A DNA stretch of 19,539 bases, taken from contig PCTP01000192.1 of NCBI GenBank assembly GCA_002770795.1, positions 1 to 19,539 of the forward strand, given 5' to 3'. Within the stretch, counting starts at the first letter, position 1. Each line of letters opens with the position of its first letter. Of the stretch, positions 15,984 to 19,539 are shown piece by piece. This DNA is from Gammaproteobacteria bacterium CG22_combo_CG10-13_8_21_14_all_40_8 (GTDB taxonomy: Bacteria > Pseudomonadota > Gammaproteobacteria > Enterobacterales > GCA-002770795). The position numbers and the translations under genes are program-made. Below the pieces are notes generated by a model. The model was not told where the DNA came from. It saw nothing but the letters and a program-made list of their open reading frames with translations, and made no database searches.

Positions 15984-16409
15984 CTACCCTTCTATGTTAG
16001 GTGGCCAGTTATTAGTATCGATTTCACCGGTCCATTTAAGAAATGCCACCATGTCGTCTAACTGTTTTTCAGTCAGATTAAATTGTGGCATTTGGCGACG
16101 ACCAGGTATTCTTGTGGGCTGCGATTTGATCCAAGCTTTGATGAAATCTCCACCTCGTCTTTTGTATACATTACCCAGTTCCGGTGCAAAATATGCCCCC
16201 TCACCGATAAGTGTATGACAACCAATACAGTTGTTTTCTTCCCAAACTCGCTTACCATCAGCAACCGATTGTGTCAGGTTTTGACGGTGATCGTGTTTAG
16301 GCATTCTATTAACAGTATCAAAAGTTAACGCAAGAAATAAAAGTACGAAGAAAAGACTGCCTCCGTAATAAATATTCCGCGCCGTTGATTTAGTGAAAAC
16401 TTCACTCAT
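15984..16409 (-). CDS. norC: NorC, cytochrome c subunit of NO reductase
   Basis: The 141-residue protein is membrane-anchored by one N-terminal helix (about 15-30), with its periplasmic cytochrome c domain receiving electrons for NorB. Heme attachment is CIGCH at 61-65, with Met107 (RRQMPQF) as the likely axial ligand. HTLIGEGAYFAPELGNVYKRRG (65-86) is a highly characteristic NorC block. AAGGAG lies six bases before the ATG. It is the first gene of the nor array, divergent from nirS, with an FNR-like promoter 110 bases upstream (predicted leader). Confidence 0.97.
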   Translation of the reverse strand: MSEVFTKSTARNIYYGGSLFFVLLFLALTFDTVNRMPKHDHRQNLTQSVADGKRVWEENNCIGCHTLIGEGAYFAPELGNVYKRRGGDFIKAWIKSQPTRIPGRRQMPQFNLTEKQLDDMVAFLKWTGEIDTNNWPPNIEG

Positions 16410-16502
16410 AGGACGCTCCTTTCAGTTATTAGGCAACCAAGAACCTTCTAATAAATAGTTAACTTCTGTGAGTTAGCTTTAGTTCAATGGTTCTCAGCAA
16501 TT

Positions 16503-16518
16503 ACCAAACTAATTTGGT
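16503..16518. repeat. Inverted repeat in the norC leader
   Basis: ACCAAA, a CTAA spacer and TTTGGT form a perfect 6-bp inverted repeat. It falls at about +2 to +18 of the predicted norC transcript, just downstream of its -10 hexamer. It could be a repressor operator or a stem at the 5' end of the message. It does not match the NsrR motif I know. Confidence 0.35.
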
Positions 16519-16519
16519 T

Positions 16520-16568
16520 GGATATTACTTTACGGAGTCTCATGGTTTTTTTCCTTGATCATGGTCAA
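16520..16568 (-). promoter_or_regulatory. norC promoter with FNR/DNR-like box
   Basis: The box at 16555-16568 (TTGATCATGGTCAA) matches TTGAT-N4-ATCAA with one mismatch. A class II site centred at -41.5 puts the norC start at 16520 and the -10 at 16532-16527. The sequence there, read on the minus strand, is TAAAGT, four of six matches to TATAAT. This suggests induction by an oxygen- or NO-sensing Crp/Fnr regulator (FNR, ANR, DNR or NnrR). Spacing is computed by hand, and the regulator's identity is inferred. Confidence 0.75.
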
Positions 16569-16608
16569 TTTAGATCATTTAACCTATTTTCATTGCGTTT
16601 CAGTCTTC

Positions 16609-16657
16609 TTGATCGGAGTCAAGGAAGTCATTTTAAAAAAATGCGCTAATGCAATCT
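16609..16657 (+). promoter_or_regulatory. nirS promoter with FNR/DNR-like box
   Basis: The box at 16609-16622 (TTGATCGGAGTCAA) has the same TTGAT-N4-GTCAA halves as the norC box. Centring it at -41.5 predicts a start at 16657. The hexamer at 16645-16650 is GCTAAT, four of six matches to TATAAT, exactly where the -10 should be. The leader would be 76 bases. It contains a tandem AACCTATC repeat (16702-16709 and 16711-16718) next to the ribosome site. TATAGT at 16661 is an alternative -10. Confidence 0.75.
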
Positions 16658-16732
16658 GTTTATAGTAATTATTAATTTGTGTTCCATCTATTGAGCTAAA
16701 AAACCTATCTAACCTATCAAGGGGAATTAATT

Positions 16733-18439
16733 ATGAATAGAAAATCTTTGGTGCTGCTCTCAGCTTTGGCATTAGCCATGGGAACAGCTTGGGGAGCAGA
16801 AGAGGGAAAACACCCCGATAAAACCCAACAATCATATGAAGGCGCACCGTCCCCTATCCAAGAGGTTAAACGTGTTATCACGCCAGGCGCACCAGATATG
16901 ACTCAAGAGGAATTTGATGAAGCCAAAAAAATATTTTTTGAACGTTGTGCGGGTTGTCATGGCGTATTAAGAAAAGGCGCTACAGGAAAACCATTAACGC
17001 CCGATATCACTCAAGCCAAAGGTACTGAATATTTGAAGGCCTTCATTACCTATGGATCACCAGCTGGGATGCCTAATTGGGGAACTTCAGGTGATTTAAC
17101 AGAAAAGCAAATTGATGTTATGGCGCGTTATATCCAACACGATGCACCAATTCCTCCAGAATGGGGCATGGATAAAATGATGGAAAGCTGGAAGGTTGTT
17201 ATCCCATCAGAAAAACGCCCTACTAAAAAAATGAATAATTATCATATTGAAAATATTATGAGTGTCACTTTAAGAGATGCAGGTCAAGTGGCCTTGATTG
17301 ACGGTGATACCAAAGAAATCATTAATATCGTCAATACTGGATACGCTGTACATATTTCCCGTCCTTCTGCCAGTGGTCGATATATTTTTGTGATCGGACG
17401 CGATGCCAAAGTAGACATGATCGATTTATGGATGGAGAAACCAGACAAAGTTGCTGAAATTAAAATCGGCCTTGAAGCTCGTTCGATTGAAACCTCAAAA
17501 TACAAGGGTTATGAGGATAAATATGCAATCGCTGGTGCCTACTGGCCACCACAATACGTAATTATGGATGGTGATAATTTAAAACCACTGAAAATCGTCA
17601 GTACACGCGGTTATACAGTAGATACACAAACTTATCATCCAGAGCCTCGGGTTGCAGCAATTGTGGCCTCTCATGAGCATCCAGATTTTATTATCAATGT
17701 GAAAGAGACTGGTCAAATTTTATTAGTGGATTATTCAGATATTAATAATCTGTCCGTCACTACTGTGGGAGCCGCCCGTTTCTTGCATGATGGTGGCTGG
17801 GATTCTACCCAACGCTACTTTATGGACGCAGCGAACAAATCCAATAAAATTGCCGTACTAGACTCTAAAACACGCTCTCTAACAGCCTTAGTAGATGTAG
17901 GTAAAATCCCTCATCCAGGTCGAGGTGCTAACTTTGTTGATCCCGAGTTTGGCCCAGTGTGGTCAACAGGTCATTTAGGCGATAATACCATTGCCTTGAT
18001 TGGAACCGATCCCGTCAAACACAAAAAGTTTGCCTGGAAAAAAGTGCGATCTATCGACACTCAAGGTGGTGGAAATCTCTTTATCAAAACCCATCCTAAA
18101 TCACATAACTTGTGGTTCGATAACCCATTAAACCCAGATGATAATATCCATCAATCTGTCGGTGTTTATGATATTCGTCACTTTGACCAAAAATTCCAAG
18201 TATTGCCCATTGCTGAATGGGCCAATGTGGGAGAAGGCGTCAAACGTGTGGTACAACCTGAATATAATGCCAAAGGTGATGAAGTTTGGTTCTCTGTATG
18301 GAATGGTAAAACCTTAGAATCTGCCATCGTGGTTGTCGACGATAAAACTAGAACCCTGAAAAAGGTGATTAAAGACAAGCGCTTAGTCACCCCAACAGGC
18401 AAGTTCAATGTGTACAACACCATGCATGACATTTACTAA
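16733..18439 (+). CDS. nirS: NirS, cytochrome cd1 nitrite reductase
   Basis: This 568-residue periplasmic enzyme reduces nitrite to NO. The signal peptide is residues 1-22 (ending WGA, cleavage near Glu23). The cytochrome c domain has CAGCH at 72-76 and Met113 as axial ligand. The d1 propeller follows, with His207 (GYAVHISR) as the proximal d1 ligand and the two catalytic histidines His352 (RFLHDGGWD) and His394 (IPHPGRG). Each of these sits 25 positions after its Pseudomonas mature-protein counterpart (88, 182, 327, 369), so the catalytic set is complete and evenly aligned. GGGGA lies about seven bases before the ATG. The gene is monocistronic: its own promoter upstream, terminator downstream, and maturation genes on the opposite strand. 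Confidence 0.98.
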   Translation: MNRKSLVLLSALALAMGTAWGAEEGKHPDKTQQSYEGAPSPIQEVKRVITPGAPDMTQEEFDEAKKIFFERCAGCHGVLRKGATGKPLTPDITQAKGTEYLKAFITYGSPAGMPNWGTSGDLTEKQIDVMARYIQHDAPIPPEWGMDKMMESWKVVIPSEKRPTKKMNNYHIENIMSVTLRDAGQVALIDGDTKEIINIVNTGYAVHISRPSASGRYIFVIGRDAKVDMIDLWMEKPDKVAEIKIGLEARSIETSKYKGYEDKYAIAGAYWPPQYVIMDGDNLKPLKIVSTRGYTVDTQTYHPEPRVAAIVASHEHPDFIINVKETGQILLVDYSDINNLSVTTVGAARFLHDGGWDSTQRYFMDAANKSNKIAVLDSKTRSLTALVDVGKIPHPGRGANFVDPEFGPVWSTGHLGDNTIALIGTDPVKHKKFAWKKVRSIDTQGGGNLFIKTHPKSHNLWFDNPLNPDDNIHQSVGVYDIRHFDQKFQVLPIAEWANVGEGVKRVVQPEYNAKGDEVWFSVWNGKTLESAIVVVDDKTRTLKKVIKDKRLVTPTGKFNVYNTMHDIY

Positions 18440-18449
18440 TCAACCGTTT

Positions 18450-18465
18450 GGATTCTATTGAATCC
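18450..18465 (+). repeat. Small hairpin just after nirS
   Basis: GGATTC, TATT and GAATCC form a perfect 6-bp stem 11 bases after the nirS stop, directly before the main terminator. It may protect the 3' end or help termination. Confidence 0.5.
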
Positions 18466-18470
18466 ACTTA

Positions 18471-18499
18471 GGGCGCCTTTTTTAGGTGCCCTTTTTTTT
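18471..18499 (+). terminator. Intrinsic terminator of nirS
   Basis: GGGCGCC (18471-18477) pairs with GGTGCCC (18485-18491), with one G-U pair and a T-rich loop. Eight T follow at 18492-18499. It ends the nirS transcript and separates it from the peptidase gene. Confidence 0.85.
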
Positions 18500-18617
18500 G
18501 AATCAGTGATCGCAGAATTGTCGATTTTTAAAACTATTTGTACAAGATTAAATCAGATATTTTATGTTAAACTCAGATCTTTGATCATTTTACTCAACTC
18601 AACGAGGAATATTGCAG

Positions 18618-19539
18618 ATGAGGTCATACTTATCCACGGCCAAATATACGGCCTTAGCCATGATATATAGTTTTTTTATTGCAGGTTGTACACCTATAGC
18701 CCACCAAAGTAATAACAAGGTTGCCGCAGTAGCAAAGGATAAGGTATTTAATTACCCCTATACTGAAAAGCAACTTCCTAACGGGCTTAAAGTGGTTCTC
18801 GTCAAAACTCAGTATCCTAACTTGGTTTCTCTATATATTCCTGTCAGCACAGGCTCTCGTAATGAAATGGAACCCGGCAAATCCGGATTCGCTCATTTTT
18901 TTGAACATATGATGTTTCGCGGCACAAAAAAATATCCCTCTGACAAATATGGAGAAATTCTAAAAAATCTAGGGGCCGATCAAAATGCCTATACCACAGA
19001 TGACTATACCAACTATCACACTACATTTGTAGCCGAAGGATTGGAAACCATGTTGGAATTAGAAGCCGATCGTTTCCAAAATCTTGAATATTCTGAAGCA
19101 GACTTCAAAACAGAATCACTTGCTGTTAAAGGAGAATATTTAAAAAATGCCTCAAATCCTGTACGTAAAATATTTGAAGTCATGAGAGATAAGGCTTTTA
19201 TCAAGCATACCTACAAACATACCACAATGGGTTATTTAAAAGATATTAACGATATGCCCAATCAATTTGAATACGGCAAAAAATTCTTTAAGCGCTGGTA
19301 TAGCCCAGAAAATACCAGCATCATTGTAGTCGGCGATTTTGATGAAGCAAAAGCCATGAAATGGATTGAAAAATATTGGAGCAATTGGAAGCCTAGCAAC
19401 TACAAAGCAGACATTCCTGTAGAACCAGAGCATCATCAATCTGAATATGTTCACATCACTTGGGATAAAAAAACGCAACCTTGGTTAGCCATTGGTTTTC
19501 ATGGTCCTGCTTATGATCCATCAAAAATTGATATGCCAG
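18618..19539 (+). CDS. M16-family zinc metallopeptidase, lipoprotein, 5' part
   Basis: The gene runs off the right edge; 307 codons are visible. It starts at the ATG at 18618, with GAGGA nine bases upstream. A lipoprotein signal ends IAGC with the acceptor Cys24, so the protein is probably lipidated and periplasmic. The inverted zinc motif HFFEH (His93, Glu96, His97) is intact. Glu173, 76 residues after His97, fits the third zinc ligand of pitrilysin/MPP-type M16 enzymes. The PNGLKVVLV start and the RWYSPENTSIIVVGDF stretch are typical M16 domain text. Full-length members usually have two or more such domains, so much of the gene is missing. It has no obvious link to denitrification. Confidence 0.92.
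   Translation, partial: MRSYLSTAKYTALAMIYSFFIAGCTPIAHQSNNKVAAVAKDKVFNYPYTEKQLPNGLKVVLVKTQYPNLVSLYIPVSTGSRNEMEPGKSGFAHFFEHMMFRGTKKYPSDKYGEILKNLGADQNAYTTDDYTNYHTTFVAEGLETMLELEADRFQNLEYSEADFKTESLAVKGEYLKNASNPVRKIFEVMRDKAFIKHTYKHTTMGYLKDINDMPNQFEYGKKFFKRWYSPENTSIIVVGDFDEAKAMKWIEKYWSNWKPSNYKADIPVEPEHHQSEYVHITWDKKTQPWLAIGFHGPAYDPSKIDMP

Noticed and set aside
18538..18568. TTGTAC ... TATGTT as a peptidase promoter
   Set aside because: The 19-base spacer and 4/6 matches are too weak to separate from chance in AT-rich DNA.
18581..18597. TTGATCATTTTACTCAA upstream of the M16 peptidase as an FNR box
   Set aside because: The half-sites are nine bases apart between TTGA and TCAA instead of six, so the geometry is wrong for a Crp/Fnr dimer.
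1..19539. CRISPR arrays, tRNA/rRNA genes, insertion sequences or phage genes
   Set aside because: I saw no regularly spaced repeats, cloverleaf-like segments, transposase or integrase text, or terminal inverted repeats anywhere in the window.

Overview
The window is an AT-rich stretch (roughly 40% G+C by eye, not computed) from what is most likely a gammaproteobacterium. The supporting signs are a long gammaproteobacterial-type FadE, FNR/ANR/DNR-like boxes, Shine-Dalgarno-led genes and a denitrification cluster laid out as in Pseudomonas. I cannot name genus or species. Almost everything belongs to known families. The window is dominated by a complete nirS-type nitrite reductase and cNor-type nitric oxide reductase locus, which carries nitrite to NO to N2O.

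Layout. Bases 1-346 (minus) are the start of a TatT-like lipoprotein that runs off the left edge. Bases 584-1435 (minus) encode an alpha/beta hydrolase-like protein followed by a strong hairpin. Bases 1669-4565 (plus) are a two-gene fatty-acid unit, fadE plus a hotdog acyl-CoA thioesterase overlapping by 4 bases, closed by a terminator. From 16409 down to 4640 (minus) runs a roughly 11.8 kb co-directional array: norC, norB, norQ, a three-TM protein of unknown function, norD, nirC, nirF, nirD, nirL, nirG, nirH, nirJ, nirN. nirS (16733-18439, plus) is divergent from norC and stands alone, with its own terminator. Bases 18618-19539 (plus) begin an M16 zinc-peptidase lipoprotein that runs off the right edge.

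How the genes fit together. NirS is a periplasmic cytochrome cd1 that reduces nitrite to NO. NorCB is the inner-membrane enzyme that reduces NO to N2O, and NorQ/NorD are its AAA+/VWA activation pair. NirDLGH (siroheme decarboxylases), NirJ (radical SAM), NirF and NirN make the heme d1 that NirS needs. NirC is a small cytochrome c that may donate electrons in maturation or catalysis. nirE (precorrin-2 synthesis) and nirM are not present, so precorrin-2/siroheme must come from genes elsewhere.

Regulation. The 323-bp norC-nirS intergenic region has two near-identical TTGAT-N4-GTCAA boxes. Each is placed with its own -10-like hexamer at exactly the spacing expected for a class II (-41.5) FNR-family site, one box per direction. 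An intrinsic terminator sits between norB and norQ, which suggests that norCB is expressed above the downstream maturation genes.

The least explained items are the three-TM protein between norQ and norD, a possible 41-codon ORF between norD and nirC, and several palindromes in the intergenic regions. I found no CRISPR array, tRNA, rRNA or mobile element.
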